Counted from the first letter of the stretch, positions 9,402 through 20,539 are shown. The stretch is DNA of 64,000 nucleotides from Microcoleus sp. AS-A8 (GCA_039962225.1 JAMPKV010000003.1:248001-312000), one strand, 5' to 3'. The notes: generated by a model not told the origin, from the sequence alone. Translations and numbers: made by a program.

Positions 9402-10367
9402 TTAAACCAGTAGTGGGAGTTCTTCTTCCGGTTCCAGTTCTTGGAACATCGGCGTACTCAGATAGCGCTCACCATAGCTCGGTTGTACCATAACAATTAA
9501 ACGCCCTTCATTTTCTGGTCGTTTTGCCACTTTAATGGCCGCCGCTAAAGCCGTACCTGAAGAAATGCCGGATAAAATGCCTTCTTCTCGTGCCAGACGG
9601 CGACCATAGTCAATCGCTTCCTCATCGGTGACGGTAATCACTTCGTCAATTAACTCTTTGTTAAGAACCTCCGGAATAAAACCAGCACCAATACCTTGCT
9701 GTTTATGGGGTTGGGGTTCACCACCGGAAAGTACTGGACTATTAGCCGGTTCTACAGCGATCGCCTTAAAACTGGGTTTACGCTTTTTGATCACCTCAGC
9801 TACACCCGTGAGAGTACCACCCGTACCCACACCCGCAATCAGGAAATCAACCTCTCCATCCGTATCCGCCCAAATCTCCTCGGCTGTAGTTTCCCGATGA
9901 ATTTTCGGATTGGCGGGATTGCGAAACTGTTGCGGCATGAAGGCATTAGGAGTCGTAGCCACAATTTCTTGCGCCCGATTGATCGCCCCCTTCATCCCCT
10001 GGTATCCTGGCGTCAGTTCCACTTGAGCACCATAAGCTTTGAGCATTGCTTGCCGTTCGTGACTCATGGTATCAGGCATGATCAAAATCACGCGATAACC
10101 TTTCGCCGCAGCAACCATCGCTAAAGCAATTCCCGTGTTACCTGAGGTCGGTTCGACGATCACACTTTGTCCCGGCACAATCCGACCGGCTTCCTCTGCG
10201 GCCTGAATCATACTCACGCCGATCCGGTCTTTCACGGAAGCGGCTGGATTCATCCCCTCTAGCTTCACGACAATTCGAGCAACACATCCTTCTGACTGGG
10301 GAATGGAATTGAGTTGAACCAGAGGCGTATGTCCAACTAATTCCGTTACATCATGAGCAATTTTCAT
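9402..10367 (-). CDS. cysK: Cysteine synthase A (O-acetylserine sulfhydrylase)
   Basis: PLP enzyme that makes cysteine from O-acetylserine and sulfide. The Lys that binds PLP is in [11 protein letters not shown] (K46), the phosphate/substrate loop is [10 protein letters not shown], and the cofactor-phosphate loop is [19 protein letters not shown] follows. Length of 321 aa is normal. The start is set at the ATG 10367 ([17 protein letters not shown]); a TTG 21 bp upstream is less likely. Directly upstream, on the same strand, is the wreck of an Rrf2-family regulator gene ending 23 bp before this start, so cysK has probably lost a local repressor. Confidence 0.95.
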   Translation of the reverse strand: MKIAHDVTELVGHTPLVQLNSIPQSEGCVARIVVKLEGMNPAASVKDRIGVSMIQAAEEAGRIVPGQSVIVEPTSGNTGIALAMVAAAKGYRVILIMPDTMSHERQAMLKAYGAQVELTPGYQGMKGAINRAQEIVATTPNAFMPQQFRNPANPKIHRETTAEEIWADTDGEVDFLIAGVGTGGTLTGVAEVIKKRKPSFKAIAVEPANSPVLSGGEPQPHKQQGIGAGFIPEVLNKELIDEVITVTDEEAIDYGRRLAREEGILSGISSGTALAAAIKVAKRPENEGRLIVMVQPSYGERYLSTPMFQELEPEEELPLLV

Positions 10368-10390
10368 TACTGTTACCCACTTTTGCAAGT

Positions 10391-10628
10391 CTAAATGTAA
10401 TATATGGGATTTGACTGTTGGCTCTCATCCCGTTTTTCAAGCAAATCCTGTAAGGTTGGACTATCCCACTGCATCGTAGCGCCATCAATTAAGTTGCGCC
10501 AAATAGCGATTTGGGATTTGATGCCCCTCAGCAATCGGGTCGATTTGCAAATAGTTTCCCTGTTGATGATGGCTGGCTAATTCTAGCAAAGCCAACAATA
10601 CATATCTCATCCGACAGGAAAGTTCCCT
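10391..10628 (-). pseudogene. Remnant of an Rrf2/CymR-family regulator next to cysK
   Basis: On the minus strand, 10628-10485 reads as the N-terminal winged helix of an Rrf2 protein: ELSCRMRYVLLALLELASHH, then LQIDPIAEGHQIPNRYLAQL, then a stop. The codon where the family has its initiator Met is AGG (10628-10626). From about 10498 to 10391 another frame reads as the usual C-terminus: [20 protein letters not shown], ending in a stop 23 bp before cysK. The two pieces total about 80 codons against the usual ~145, so the middle is deleted, the frames no longer match and the start is lost. Rrf2-cysK pairing recalls CymR-CysK of Bacillus. The N- and C-terminal matches are convincing to me. Confidence 0.75.
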
Positions 10629-10832
10629 GTCGATGGAATCACTTAAAAGCCAACCTCCCCTCTTACTATACTACGGTTATCCGCCCGATATTAAGTTCAT
10701 TTGTGTTTGTAGGCTTTCTGGGACTGGAACTGACCCAGGAGACAAAATTTCCCTGGTAGGGTTACGAAAGCATCATTTACACTCTGCAAATGTTAAAAAT
10801 TAATACAAAACTCATCAGTTCAAGGATTTAAC

Positions 10833-12134
10833 TCAATTATCGACTTTTGAATTTCTAGTGCTTGCCACGAGTAACTTATCCACTCGATTGCCGTCCATAT
10901 CCATCACTTCAAAGCGCATACCCCGCCATTCAAAGGAATCAGTAGCGCTGGGAATACGTCCTAAATGGGTAACAACAAAGCCACCCACAGTGTGATAGTT
11001 ACCGCGTTGTTCTCTCGGCAATTCTTCAAGATGAAATAACTCAAAAAACTCGTCCACCGATAACATTCCATCCACTAACCAAGACCCATCGTCACGCCGC
11101 ACAGCTTGGGGTTCGTCTACCTGATCGATAGAGGGAATATCGCCAACAATCTCTTCTAAAATATCGTTGAGGGTTACCAATCCTTGAATCACACCATATT
11201 CATCAACGACGATAGCCATCTGAGTACCGGATTGCTTAAACAACTCTAAAATTTTCAATCCAGGTGTACTTTCTGGCACATAGACCGGACGTTGCAAGGC
11301 TTTGGTTAGGTCAAGCGGTTTAGTTGCGAGACAGTCGGTTAGCAAATCGTTGACTCGAATGATCCCAAGCACATTGTCTAGTTCCCCCTGACAAACTAGA
11401 TATCGAGAATGATTACTATCAATAATCGCCTGCCGATTCATTTCTGCTGAATCGTCAAGATCGAGCCAGACAATTTCCGGTCGCGGTGTCATCACAGCGC
11501 TCACTCGCCGATCACCCAAGCGAAACACTCGTTCCACCATGTCTTGTTCCGCTTCCTCAAACGTTCCCGCCTCCGTGCCTTGCGCGATCAAAACTCTCAC
11601 CTCTTCTTCTGTTACCAGTGGCTCTGTAGAAGGTCTGATGTTCAACAGCCGCATCAACATCTCCGTTGAAGCGCTCAACAACTGCACCACAGGAAAGGTG
11701 ATTTTAGACAACATCTGCATCGGGATGGCAACAGCAGAGGCAATTTTTTCCGGATTGTTTAACGCCAACCGCTTGGGCATCAGTTCGCCAATCACCAGCG
11801 TTAGATAAGTGATAATCAAAATCGCCGTTGCTGACGCGATCGCCTGACTATAGACAGCCAGCGAGGGAATCAAATTGACCAAAGCCCCAACTCTCGTCGC
11901 AATCACTGATTCACCGAAAGCACCAGAGACAATCGCTAAGAGCGTGATTCCAATCTGAACAGTACCCAAAAACTGATTCGGGGCATTCGCCAGTTCCAAG
12001 GCAATACGAGCTTGGACGTTTCCCTGATTGGCTACCTGTTGCAGCCGCACCTTGCGGACGGAGACAATGGACATCTCTGACATGACAAAGATGCCGTTGA
12101 GGACGATCAGTAAGAAAACAATGAGAATTTCCAC
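10833..12134 (-). CDS. CNNM/CorC-type membrane protein with CBS domains (hemolysin family)
   Basis: Four N-terminal membrane spans form the DUF21/CNNM domain (MEILIVFLLIVLNGIFVMSE; GTVQIGITLLAIVSGAFGES), followed by a CBS pair (VMTPRPEIVWLDLDD; MAIVVDEYGVIQGLVTLNDI) and a CorC_HlyC C-terminal domain (DGSWLVDGMLSVDEFFELF). Members are linked to Mg2+/Co2+ movement; the old name hemolysin is not informative. The start codon is GTG at 12134. Length of 433 aa is typical. Stands alone, divergent from mfd. Confidence 0.9.
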   Translation of the reverse strand: MEILIVFLLIVLNGIFVMSEMSIVSVRKVRLQQVANQGNVQARIALELANAPNQFLGTVQIGITLLAIVSGAFGESVIATRVGALVNLIPSLAVYSQAIASATAILIITYLTLVIGELMPKRLALNNPEKIASAVAIPMQMLSKITFPVVQLLSASTEMLMRLLNIRPSTEPLVTEEEVRVLIAQGTEAGTFEEAEQDMVERVFRLGDRRVSAVMTPRPEIVWLDLDDSAEMNRQAIIDSNHSRYLVCQGELDNVLGIIRVNDLLTDCLATKPLDLTKALQRPVYVPESTPGLKILELFKQSGTQMAIVVDEYGVIQGLVTLNDILEEIVGDIPSIDQVDEPQAVRRDDGSWLVDGMLSVDEFFELFHLEELPREQRGNYHTVGGFVVTHLGRIPSATDSFEWRGMRFEVMDMDGNRVDKLLVASTRNSKVDN

Positions 12135-12454
12135 AGAGAAAGAAAACCTTCTTTTACTGGTAGTTTCGGCGAACTGAGCCGAGCTGATTTACTATGGGAT
12201 CTTCCAACCTCCTATTCCAGTCGCAGAAGGCAGAGGTACGGGGTGCAATGATCAGTGTACATCTAGATAAAGCTTGTGTAGTTGGCCTTTTTACTCCTAA
12301 TACCCCCAGGCGAAAATCACTCCCCCATCCTCGTATGAGCTCCGGCTCCACTGTGCCTGAGCCCATCAATTCCCAGCGGCTTCTTTAAAATTAGTGAGAT
12401 AGGCAGCTAGCTTGCCTGCGTTTGTGATTACCCTCTCACACATTCTGTGGACCC
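12135..12454. other. Divergent intergenic region upstream of mfd
   Basis: 320 bp between the CNNM gene and mfd. It must hold both promoters, but no clean -35/-10 pair was seen. It contains CCCCATCCTCGTATGAG (12323-12339), found again exactly at 47775-47791. Confidence 0.45.
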
Positions 12455-15400
12455 ATGGCTTTTTCTTCGATCATTCGGGCACTAGAGCGATCGCCCCTCA
12501 CCGGAGAACTGCTCTCGAAGCTGAATCGCACCTCCTCTCTGCATCTGAGTGGTATCCCCCGTCTACCCAAGGGATTGGTGGCTTCTGCTCTTGCCAAAGC
12601 TCGTTCTAGCCACTTGTTCGTTGTCTCTAGCACCCTGGAGGAAGCCAGCCGTTGGGCTACCCAACTGGAAGCGATGGGCTGGGAAACCGTCCATTTATAC
12701 CCAACCTCTGAAGCCTCGCCCTATGAGCCATTTAACCCAGAATCTGAGATGACTTGGGGGCAAATGCAGGTGTTAGCCGATTTGGTGAGAACTCAAGAGT
12801 CACGAGGAGGGGGGACGCAGCCGTCGCCCATACAGGCGTCAGGGGCAACGCACAACGGGCCAATGGCGATTGTCGCCACACACGCGGCGCTGCAACCCCA
12901 CCTCCCCCCAGTAGAGGCTTTTAAACCCTACTGCTTGACGCTCAACCGAGGGATGACTTGGGACTCCAAAACGGTGGATCAGAAGTTGGCGCGGCTGGGT
13001 TATGATCGCGTTCCCCTAGTGGAAACAGAGGGTCAATGGAGTCGGCGGGGTGATATTGTGGATGTTTTCCCCGTCTCCGCTGAATTACCTGTACGGTTGG
13101 AATGGTTTGGCGATGAACTCGACCAGATGCGAGAGTTTGACCCCGCCACCCAACGCTCTCTCGATAAGATAGACCAGTTGGTACTCACCCCTACGGATTT
13201 TGGCCCGATTGTGGCTGAGGTGCTGAGTACGTCTGGAGTGGAACAAGTCAAAGCCCATCTCTCTCCTGAAGAACAAGACGCCTTGGAGATAGGGACACCC
13301 CCAGAAGGCATCCGCCGTTTTCTGGGTTTTGCCTTCAATCAACCCGCGTCAATCCTGGATTACCTGCCAGAAAATACCTTAATTGCGATCGATGAACCAG
13401 ACCAGTGTAGGGCACATAATGATCGCGCTTACGAACACGCCGAAGAACAACTGGCGCTGATAACTCCAGCACTCCCCAAAATTCACCGTTCTTTTGACGA
13501 TTCTTTAGCTACCGCACAACGTTTTAAGCCAGTGTACCTGTCGGAACTGGCAGACGAGCAAGGTCTAAATCTCGCCAATCGTCCCGTACCCGCAACACCC
13601 CACCAGTTTGCCAAACTCGCCGAGGTGATTCGTGGGGAACGCGATCGCAACTTCTCGATTTGGTTGATTTCTGCCCAACCCAGTCGTTCTGTCTCCCTCC
13701 TACAAGAACACGACTGTCCTGCACAGTTCGTCCCCAATCCCCGCGATTACCCAGCGATTGACAAGCTGCAAATCCAGCACACACCAATCGCCGTCAAATA
13801 TTCCGGATTAGCCGAACTCGAAGGCTTCATTCTCCCAACCTACCGGATCGTCGTCGTCACCGACCGCGAATTTTTTGGGCAACATACCTTAGCCACACCC
13901 AGTTACGTCCGCAAACGACGCCGCGCTGCCTCAAAACAAGTTGACCCCAACAAGTTACAGCAAGGGGATTATGTCGTTCACAAAAATCACGGGATTGGTA
14001 AGTTCCTCAAGCTGGAAAGCTTAACGCTGAATTACGAAACTCGTGAGTATTTGGTGATTCAATACGCGGATGGCTTGTTGCGAGTTGCTGCTGATCAGTT
14101 AGGGGTACTGTCCCGATTTCGCGCCACTGGTGAACGCCCGCCTGAACTGAATAAAATGTCCGGCAAAGCTTGGGAAAAAACCAAGAACCGGGTGCGTAAG
14201 GGAATTAAGAAACTAGCAGTTGATTTACTACAACTGTATGCCCAGCGATCGCAACGCCAAGGATTTTCTTACCCCCTCGATTCCCCTTGGCAGGAGGAGT
14301 TAGAAGATTCCTTCCCCTACCAGCCAACCCCAGACCAATTGAAGGCGGTGCAGGATGTGAAACGGGATATGATGAGCGATCGCCCAATGGATCGCTTAGT
14401 TTGTGGGGATGTGGGTTTTGGTAAAACCGAAGTCGCGATTCGGGCTATTTTTAAAGCCGTTACAGCCGGTAAACAAGTCGCCTTCCTCGCCCCCACCACG
14501 ATTCTCACTCAGCAGCATTACCACACCATTAAAGAACGCTTCGCCCCTTACCCAATTCATGTGGGTTTGCTCAACCGCTTCCGCACCGCAGAGGAACGCA
14601 AGGAAATTCAAAAACGCCTTGCTACCGGGGAATTGGATGTTGTCGTGGGTACCCATCAATTATTAGGAAAAGGGGTAACGTTCCGCGATTTAGGACTGTT
14701 GGTCATCGATGAAGAACAACGGTTTGGGGTGAATCAGAAGGAGAAGATTAAGTCGCTCAAAACTCAAGTCGATGTTCTCACCCTCAGCGCCACACCCATT
14801 CCTCGCACCCTCTATATGTCCTTGTCGGGGGTACGAGAGATGAGTTTGATTACCACCCCACCCCCTTCACGCCGACCGATTAAAACCCACCTTTCTCCCT
14901 ACGATCCCGAAGCCATGCGGACTGCGATTCGTACTGAACTTGATCGCGGGGGTCAGATCTTCTATGTTGTACCCAGAATTGAGGGCATTGAAGAAGTGGG
15001 TACGCAATTACGGGAAATGATACCCGGTTGCAGACTCGCGATCGCCCACGGTCAGATGAATGATGCGGAACTCGAAGCGACGATGCTGGCCTTTGGTAAC
15101 GGTGAAGCGGATGTTCTCGTTTGTACCACGATTATTGAATCTGGCTTAGATATCCCCAGAGTCAACACGATCTTAATTGAAGACGCCCATAAGTTTGGCC
15201 TAGCTCAGCTTTACCAATTGCGGGGTCGAGTGGGTCGGGCTGGCATTCAAGCTCACGCCTGGTTATTTTACCCGAAACAGAAGGTACTTTCAGAACAGGC
15301 TCGCCAGCGCTTACGAGCGATTCAGGAGTTTACCCAGTTGGGTTCGGGGTATCAATTGGCAACTCGCGACATGGAAATTCGAGGCGTCGGCAATTTGTTG

Positions 15401-15970
15401 GGTGTGGAACAGTCGGGACAGATGGAGGCGATTGGTTTTGACCTGTATATGGAAATGCTACAAGAGGCGATCAAAGAGATTCAAGGGCAAGAAATTCCCA
15501 AGGTGGATGATACACAAATTGACCTTAATCTTACGGCCTTTATCCCCGCGGACTATATCCCAGATTTAGATCAGAAGATGAGTGCGTATCGGGCGGTAGC
15601 CTCTGCGGAATCCAAAGATGAGTTAGTCCAAATTGCCGCCGATTGGAGCGATCGTTATGGCCCAATTCCCACCGCCGCCAATCAGTTACTTCGGGTCGTA
15701 GAACTCAAACAAATTGCCAAATCATTAGGGTTTAGCCGCATTAAACCAGAGGGCAAACAGCACGTTGTTTTAGAAACACCCATGGAGGAACCCGCTTGGA
15801 ATTTGCTCAAAGAAAAACTCCCCGAACATTTGCGATCGCGCTTAGTTTACACGCCAGGTAAAGTAACTGTTCGCGGGTTAGCTGTGCTCAAAGCAGAGCA
15901 ACAATTGGAGAACCTAATTAACTTCTTGAGTAAGATGCAAGGAGCACTGCCAGAACCAGCACTCGTTTGA
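12455..15970 (+). CDS. mfd: Transcription-repair coupling factor Mfd
   Basis: DNA translocase that removes RNA polymerase stalled at lesions and recruits UvrA. Domain order is standard: UvrB-like N-terminal part, RNA-polymerase-interaction domain ([14 protein letters not shown]), RecG-like helicase with Walker [10 protein letters not shown] near residue 652 and DEEQRFGV near 751, motif [10 protein letters not shown], then the C-terminal TRCF domain that masks UvrA binding. Length of 1171 aa is normal. A small Gly/Ser/Pro stretch near residue 115-130 ([16 protein letters not shown]) is not typical and may be a repeat-derived loop. ATG start; followed by a hairpin at 15984-16018. Confidence 0.97.
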   Translation: MAFSSIIRALERSPLTGELLSKLNRTSSLHLSGIPRLPKGLVASALAKARSSHLFVVSSTLEEASRWATQLEAMGWETVHLYPTSEASPYEPFNPESEMTWGQMQVLADLVRTQESRGGGTQPSPIQASGATHNGPMAIVATHAALQPHLPPVEAFKPYCLTLNRGMTWDSKTVDQKLARLGYDRVPLVETEGQWSRRGDIVDVFPVSAELPVRLEWFGDELDQMREFDPATQRSLDKIDQLVLTPTDFGPIVAEVLSTSGVEQVKAHLSPEEQDALEIGTPPEGIRRFLGFAFNQPASILDYLPENTLIAIDEPDQCRAHNDRAYEHAEEQLALITPALPKIHRSFDDSLATAQRFKPVYLSELADEQGLNLANRPVPATPHQFAKLAEVIRGERDRNFSIWLISAQPSRSVSLLQEHDCPAQFVPNPRDYPAIDKLQIQHTPIAVKYSGLAELEGFILPTYRIVVVTDREFFGQHTLATPSYVRKRRRAASKQVDPNKLQQGDYVVHKNHGIGKFLKLESLTLNYETREYLVIQYADGLLRVAADQLGVLSRFRATGERPPELNKMSGKAWEKTKNRVRKGIKKLAVDLLQLYAQRSQRQGFSYPLDSPWQEELEDSFPYQPTPDQLKAVQDVKRDMMSDRPMDRLVCGDVGFGKTEVAIRAIFKAVTAGKQVAFLAPTTILTQQHYHTIKERFAPYPIHVGLLNRFRTAEERKEIQKRLATGELDVVVGTHQLLGKGVTFRDLGLLVIDEEQRFGVNQKEKIKSLKTQVDVLTLSATPIPRTLYMSLSGVREMSLITTPPPSRRPIKTHLSPYDPEAMRTAIRTELDRGGQIFYVVPRIEGIEEVGTQLREMIPGCRLAIAHGQMNDAELEATMLAFGNGEADVLVCTTIIESGLDIPRVNTILIEDAHKFGLAQLYQLRGRVGRAGIQAHAWLFYPKQKVLSEQARQRLRAIQEFTQLGSGYQLATRDMEIRGVGNLLGVEQSGQMEAIGFDLYMEMLQEAIKEIQGQEIPKVDDTQIDLNLTAFIPADYIPDLDQKMSAYRAVASAESKDELVQIAADWSDRYGPIPTAANQLLRVVELKQIAKSLGFSRIKPEGKQHVVLETPMEEPAWNLLKEKLPEHLRSRLVYTPGKVTVRGLAVLKAEQQLENLINFLSKMQGALPEPALV

Positions 15971-15983
15971 ATTTCAGTTAAGT

Positions 15984-16018
15984 GGGTGTAACATCTTTCT
16001 TTAGTATTTATTACACCC
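15984..16018 (+). terminator. Hairpin after mfd
   Basis: GGGTGTAA and TTACACCC form a perfect 8-bp stem around a 19-nt loop. No T-run follows (CCTTACTTAC), so termination would be inefficient or need another factor. The position 14 bp past the mfd stop supports a role in ending the transcript. Confidence 0.45.
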
Positions 16019-16042
16019 CCTTACTTACTTACTTACCAATCT

Positions 16043-16092
16043 CCTCTCTTTCCTCTCTTTCCTCGGTGTTCTCTGTGCCTCTGTGGTTCGTT
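16043..16092. repeat. Dispersed GAACCACAGAGGCACAGAG-type repeat
   Basis: Read on the minus strand it is AACGAACCACAGAGGCACAG followed by AGAACACCGAGGAAAGAG. This is the same repeat that occurs inside cobN (40171-40220), with few differences. It sits between the convergent ends of mfd and clpC. Confidence 0.7.
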
Positions 16093-16110
16093 CAATTAAT
16101 TAAATAGGTT

Positions 16111-18594
16111 CTATCCCGCTAAAGCTGGTGGAGGCAGTAGCTCCCGCTTATCGCCCTGCAAGACTTTAATTTGCCCCTGATCATCTATATCCACAACAAC
16201 GACATCTGCCTCTTGAAGGCGACCACTTAAAATTTCCTCCGCAAGGCAATCTTCCAACAACCGAGTGATTGCCCGACGCAGAGGACGTGCGCCATAACTG
16301 GGGTCATAACCTTCATCCACCAAGCGGTCTTTAAACCGTTCAGTAACCTCCAACGTAATTCCTTGCTCCCTTAACCGACTGAATACTTCGTTTAAAAGAA
16401 TAGAAGAAATTTGTTTAACTTCATTTTTCGTCAATTGCCGGAAGACAATGATTTCATCAAGACGATTGAGGAACTCTGGACGGAAGTAAGCTTTCAGCTC
16501 TTCATTTACCAGCGAGCTAATGAACCTGTATCCAGCATCCGCTTGATTTTCACTCGAATCAAAACCAAGACCACTGCCACCTTTTTCAATGACTTTAGAA
16601 CCGATGTTGGAGGTCATAATCAACAACGTATTCCTAAAGTCTACAGTCCGACCCTTAGTATCGGTCAAACGACCATCTTCTAAAATTTGCAGCAGCAGAT
16701 TAAACACGTCGGGGTGGGCTTTTTCAATTTCGTCAAATAGTACAACGGTATAGGGAGAACGGCGAACGGCTTCGGTTAGCTGCCCCCCTTCATTAAAACC
16801 CACATACCCAGGAGGGGAACCGATGAGCTTGGAGACGGTGTGACGCTCCATGTATTCGGACATATCCAACCGAATCATCGCCGATTCAGAGCCAAAGAAG
16901 TAAGCCGCCAATGACTTAGCGAGTTCCGTCTTCCCTACCCCGGTTGGACCCGAAAAGATAAAACTGGCAATGGGTCGATTGGGATTACTAATGCCCACAC
17001 GAGCGCGACGAATGGCACGAGAAATCGCCTTGACGGCTTCTTCTTGACCGATGAGTCGCTGATGTAGGATATCTTCCATCTGAAGCAGCTTAGCCGACTC
17101 GGATTCGGTTAGTTTGTTCACTGGAATTCCTGTCCAGGAAGCAACAATGTGGGCGATGTCCTCTTGATTGACGACGGGAGCGTAGTCAACATCATCAGCA
17201 TCACTAAGGTTAGACTGCTCGTCTTGGATGAGTGCGCGAATTTCTGATTGAATTCTCATCTCTTGAGCACGCATTTCTCCGGCTTTACTAAACTCTTGCA
17301 AGCCTATAGCGTCTACTTTATCTTTGAGAACTTGGCGCAGTTCTTTCTTCAGGCTTTTGGCACTCGATGGTACTTTTGAGTTGAGTATCCGGACGCGGCT
17401 TCCGGCTTCATCAATCAGGTCAATCGCTTTGTCGGGTAGAAAGCGGTCTGAGATATATCGGTCGGAGAGTTTAGCGGCAGCTTCGAGAGCCAAATCTGAG
17501 ATTTTAAGCTGGTGGTGCTGTTCGTAGCGATCGCGCAAACCATATAAAATTTCAATGGTTTCCTCCACACTGGGTTCATCCACCATCACCGGTTGAAAAC
17601 GACGTTCTAAGGCAGCATCCCGCTCAATGTACTTACGGTATTCATCCAAAGTGGTCGCACCAATACACTGGAGTTCGCCGCGTGCTAGGGCCGGCTTGAG
17701 GATATTTGCCGCATCGAGGGAACCTGACACGGCTCCAGCCCCCACTAAAGTATGAACCTCATCTACCATCAAGATGATATTTTGGCACGACCGAATTTCC
17801 TCAATGATTTTCTTGAGGCGCTCTTCAAACTCACCTCGGTACTTCGTGCCGGCGAGTAGCGAACCTGTATCAAGGGTGAGAACCTGCTTGCCTTGAAGGC
17901 TGATGGGAACATCGTTGTTGACAATGCGCTGGGCGAGTCCCTCTGCCAGGGCTGTTTTACCGACTCCTGGCTCTCCGATTAAGATCGGATTGTTCTTGGT
18001 GCGACGAACCAGAATTTGAATCATTCGTTCGACTTCTTTCTGACGTCCCACAACGGGATCGAGCTTGCCCTGTGCGGCGAGTTGAGTCAAATTGGTGCCA
18101 CATTCGTCCAGGGTTGGTGTCTTGGTGCGGGTGCGACTTCGCTCATTTAGGGTCGGTTTCGCTTCCGAGAGCATCTCAATGACTTTAGCCCGAACTTCTT
18201 TGGAGTCAACTCCTAGGTTTAAGAGTACTCTTGCCGCCACACCTTCTCCATCTCGGATTAAACCCAAAAGTAAGTGTTCGGTGCCAACGTAGTCCTGCCC
18301 TAGTGTGCGAGATTCTTCTAGAGACAGTTCCAGTACACGCTTGCTCCTGGGGGTGAAGGGAATTTCAACCGCAACAAAGCCAGAACCCCGACCAATAATT
18401 TTTTCAATTTCTTCTCTGACTTCTTGAAGCGTGACGCCCAGAGATTGCAAGACGGTTGCCGCGATACCATCTGCTTCTCCAATCAGACCTAACAAAATCT
18501 GCTCTGTACCTACAAAATTGTGACCCAGACGACGTGCTTCTTCTTGAGCCAGCCGAATCACCTTAATTGCTGTATCTGTAAAGCGTTCAAACAT
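16111..18594 (-). CDS. clpC: ATP-dependent Clp protease ATP-binding subunit ClpC
   Basis: Hsp100 unfoldase that feeds ClpP/ClpR in the stroma-like cytosol. Two Clp_N repeats ([20 protein letters not shown] and a second near residue 80), first AAA+ with [13 protein letters not shown], a UVR/M-type middle segment, second AAA+ with [14 protein letters not shown], and the ClpB_D2-small C-terminal domain. Length of 827 aa is that of cyanobacterial/plastid ClpC. Start ATG 18594 has AAGGA upstream. It overlaps the end of a small gene (18587-18853) by 8 bp, so the two are translated from one message. Confidence 0.97.
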   Translation of the reverse strand: MFERFTDTAIKVIRLAQEEARRLGHNFVGTEQILLGLIGEADGIAATVLQSLGVTLQEVREEIEKIIGRGSGFVAVEIPFTPRSKRVLELSLEESRTLGQDYVGTEHLLLGLIRDGEGVAARVLLNLGVDSKEVRAKVIEMLSEAKPTLNERSRTRTKTPTLDECGTNLTQLAAQGKLDPVVGRQKEVERMIQILVRRTKNNPILIGEPGVGKTALAEGLAQRIVNNDVPISLQGKQVLTLDTGSLLAGTKYRGEFEERLKKIIEEIRSCQNIILMVDEVHTLVGAGAVSGSLDAANILKPALARGELQCIGATTLDEYRKYIERDAALERRFQPVMVDEPSVEETIEILYGLRDRYEQHHQLKISDLALEAAAKLSDRYISDRFLPDKAIDLIDEAGSRVRILNSKVPSSAKSLKKELRQVLKDKVDAIGLQEFSKAGEMRAQEMRIQSEIRALIQDEQSNLSDADDVDYAPVVNQEDIAHIVASWTGIPVNKLTESESAKLLQMEDILHQRLIGQEEAVKAISRAIRRARVGISNPNRPIASFIFSGPTGVGKTELAKSLAAYFFGSESAMIRLDMSEYMERHTVSKLIGSPPGYVGFNEGGQLTEAVRRSPYTVVLFDEIEKAHPDVFNLLLQILEDGRLTDTKGRTVDFRNTLLIMTSNIGSKVIEKGGSGLGFDSSENQADAGYRFISSLVNEELKAYFRPEFLNRLDEIIVFRQLTKNEVKQISSILLNEVFSRLREQGITLEVTERFKDRLVDEGYDPSYGARPLRRAITRLLEDCLAEEILSGRLQEADVVVVDIDDQGQIKVLQGDKRELLPPPALAG

Positions 18595-18853
18595 GGGGGT
18601 GTCCTTGGGGAGGGAGTAATTGCTGTTTTGTCTGGGAGGGGGATTTTAAGCCAGCCACTTGAACCAAAGCCTCTCGGTGAAACTGAACCACGCAAGAGGA
18701 TGATTCCCGATAAGGCACAGATGTGGAGACTTTTAGTGTAATGTTATGCGACGTCGAGTCTAGTAACCGTTGCACGGTACAGGCTTGCATCTTTCCCTTA
18801 CAGTAGGCAACGATGCGATCTCCCACCTTAATATCTAACGCTTGAATGTTCAT
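18587..18853 (-). CDS. Small conserved protein upstream of clpC, 88 aa
   Basis: No named family. The sequence [20 protein letters not shown], followed by [10 protein letters not shown] and an alternating hydrophobic pattern, looks like a small beta-barrel (SH3-like) fold, with a proline-rich tail ([10 protein letters not shown]). Start ATG 18853 has GAGGGTGAG upstream. The stop codon lies inside the first codons of clpC (8-bp overlap), which implies translational coupling. It could be an unnamed ClpC partner or an unrelated passenger. Confidence 0.75.
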   Translation of the reverse strand: MNIQALDIKVGDRIVAYCKGKMQACTVQRLLDSTSHNITLKVSTSVPYRESSSCVVQFHREALVQVAGLKSPSQTKQQLLPPQGHPHV

Positions 18854-19155
18854 TCGTACTCACCCTCATGTTCAAGGAATTGGCTTAGTCAGTCGTATCC
18901 AGCCCGAAACACCGTTTATTAACACGACTTTGCCGAGCAAGCCGTTTATTTTCCTAGAGGTGTCCTAGTTCGCTACCGCCCTTATCGCCTAAAGCCCGTC
19001 AGATAGGAAGAGTAGATTTTTCGCTCCTAGCTACTCAACTGTTGTAGTGTCTCTTAAGGGTAGCACGTAAATAAAGGTTGGGATTATATCAAAAAATAAA
19101 TTTTATCGTCAAGTAAGACTGTTATACTGAAATTATTATTCATCCTGGTTAAAGA
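18854..19155. other. Divergent promoter region, clpC operon versus zinc-ribbon gene
   Basis: 302 bp. A TATACT hexamer at 19123-19128 lies 33 bp before the ATG at 19156 and could be a -10 box, but no good -35 is in place. Nothing else recognised. Confidence 0.35.
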
Positions 19156-19359
19156 ATGCTGGCTAAGTTAACGACGCCGCACCAATTGCTGACTCACCTG
19201 GCAAATCGTCAGAGTCAGCACCCTACAGCCATCACTCTTGATTACTCAATACTGGGTAAACAGACTTGCCCTTGCTGTTCGGATACCTTGCTGCGTCATA
19301 TGCGTTTTGGAGGACTGTACTGGCGATGTAGCTCCTGTCATCAAGAAATGCCCATCTAG
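19156..19359 (+). CDS. Small zinc-ribbon protein, 67 aa
   Basis: Cys38, Cys40/Cys41, Cys58 and Cys61 (TCPCCSDTL ... WRCSSCHQEMP) form a rubredoxin/zinc-ribbon-like knuckle pair, with an N-terminal helix (LLTHLANRQSQ) in front. No enzyme domain is attached. Similar short Cys-knuckle proteins occur in cyanobacteria with no known role. It precedes a pentapeptide gene by 34 bp, same strand, so the two may be co-transcribed. Confidence 0.7.
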   Translation: MLAKLTTPHQLLTHLANRQSQHPTAITLDYSILGKQTCPCCSDTLLRHMRFGGLYWRCSSCHQEMPI

Positions 19360-19393
19360 AAACCAGTGCCGCAACAGAAGTAGCAACCCTTAA

Positions 19394-19726
19394 ATGAAAA
19401 CGAAAAAAGCGATGAAGACCAGCGAACTTTTAAGCCGATATGCAGTAGGACAAAGAGATTTTAGGGGTGCGAATCTGATGGGGGCACAACTAAAAAAGGT
19501 CAATCTAAGTTATGCCGATTTTAGTGGCGCAGATTTGAGGGGAGCCAACTTAACAGCCGCTAATCTCAGTTATGCCAATCTTCAAGATGCCACCCTGACA
19601 GGAGCTAATTTCACAGAAGCTAACTTGACCAAAGTCAACTTAAGTCAAACCCACCTTCATGAGGCTAACTTCAGTCGTGCTAACCTGCGTGGGGCAATCA
19701 TGCCTGATGGCGTGATTCAAACTTAA
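19394..19726 (+). CDS. Pentapeptide repeat protein, 110 aa
   Basis: After a short head (ELLSRYAVGQRDFRGANL) the protein is nearly all A(D/N)LXX repeats from residue ~25 to 104, enough for about four coils of a right-handed quadrilateral beta-helix. The head matches that of the protein at 54215-54922. Function of such free-standing cyanobacterial proteins is unknown. The ATG at 19394 is used; an ATG six codons later is also possible. Confidence 0.85.
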   Translation: MKTKKAMKTSELLSRYAVGQRDFRGANLMGAQLKKVNLSYADFSGADLRGANLTAANLSYANLQDATLTGANFTEANLTKVNLSQTHLHEANFSRANLRGAIMPDGVIQT

Positions 19727-19795
19727 TTTAAACTTAATTCAAAGTTCATATATTTTTAGTAAAATTTGTCGATTCGCAAGTAACTGGAGAATCGA

Positions 19796-20539
19796 TTGGC
19801 TCAACTGCAACGATTAGTGATTTCCCCTCAACAGCACAAAGAGGGAGAGATTTTTCTGACTTCTTCGCAACAGCACTACCTGAGTCGAGTTTTACGCTTG
19901 AAAGCAGGCGATCGCTTTATTGCGATGGATGGACAGGGTAGCTGGTGGGTGAGCGAGTTAGAAGGCAGTTTGACCCAAGCTAAAATTCTCGAATCCCTGT
20001 GCGTGCAAACCGAGTTACCGGGAACGGTGACGTTGATGGCCGCACTGCCCAAAGGCAATGGCTTTGATGATGTGGTGTATCAAGCAACGGAGTTGGGCGT
20101 TGCTTGCATCATCCCGTTAAAGAGCGATCGCACCCTCCTCAATCCCAGCACCCAAAAAGTCGAACGTTGGCGACGCCTGACTCAAGAGGCGGCTGAGCAA
20201 TCTGAACGCCAATTTGTGCCCACCCTTCTCGACCCCATAGACTTTACCGCTAGTCTGCAATTACCTGAAACCTCCAACGCCTCCCGCTATATTTGCGTGG
20301 CACGGGGCGATGCGCCCCATCTTTTGAGTTGCTTGCTTGAGCAAAAATTAGCATCTTCACCCTCATCCGTTGTTATTGCTATCGGCCCCGAAGGGGGATG
20401 GACACCTGTGGAAGTAGAACAAGCCACAGGTGCTCGTTTCCAACCCGTTTCACTCGGACGCCGTATTCTTAGAGCTGTCACCGCTCCAATCTTGGCTCTA
20501 TCTTTAGCCTCATCAGTTTGGGAAACGACTCAAACCTAA
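19796..20539 (+). CDS. rsmE: 16S rRNA (uracil-1498-N3)-methyltransferase RsmE
   Basis: SPOUT-class rRNA methyltransferase. An N-terminal PUA-like part (SSQQHYLSRVLRLKAGDRF) precedes the knotted SAM-binding domain with AIGPEGGWT near residue 200 and LGRRILRAVTAPI near the C-terminus. Length of 247 aa is normal. The start is TTG at 19796, supported by GGAG 8 bp upstream and by the fit of the N-terminus to the family. It lies 69 bp after the pentapeptide gene. Confidence 0.95.
   Translation: MAQLQRLVISPQQHKEGEIFLTSSQQHYLSRVLRLKAGDRFIAMDGQGSWWVSELEGSLTQAKILESLCVQTELPGTVTLMAALPKGNGFDDVVYQATELGVACIIPLKSDRTLLNPSTQKVERWRRLTQEAAEQSERQFVPTLLDPIDFTASLQLPETSNASRYICVARGDAPHLLSCLLEQKLASSPSSVVIAIGPEGGWTPVEVEQATGARFQPVSLGRRILRAVTAPILALSLASSVWETTQT

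Noticed and set aside
10511-10759. 82-codon frame antisense to the Rrf2 remnant
   Set aside because: The opposite strand carries clear Rrf2-like protein sequence, so this frame is a shadow.
12154-12369. Open frames in the mfd upstream region
   Set aside because: They overlap a dispersed repeat and have no supporting start signal.
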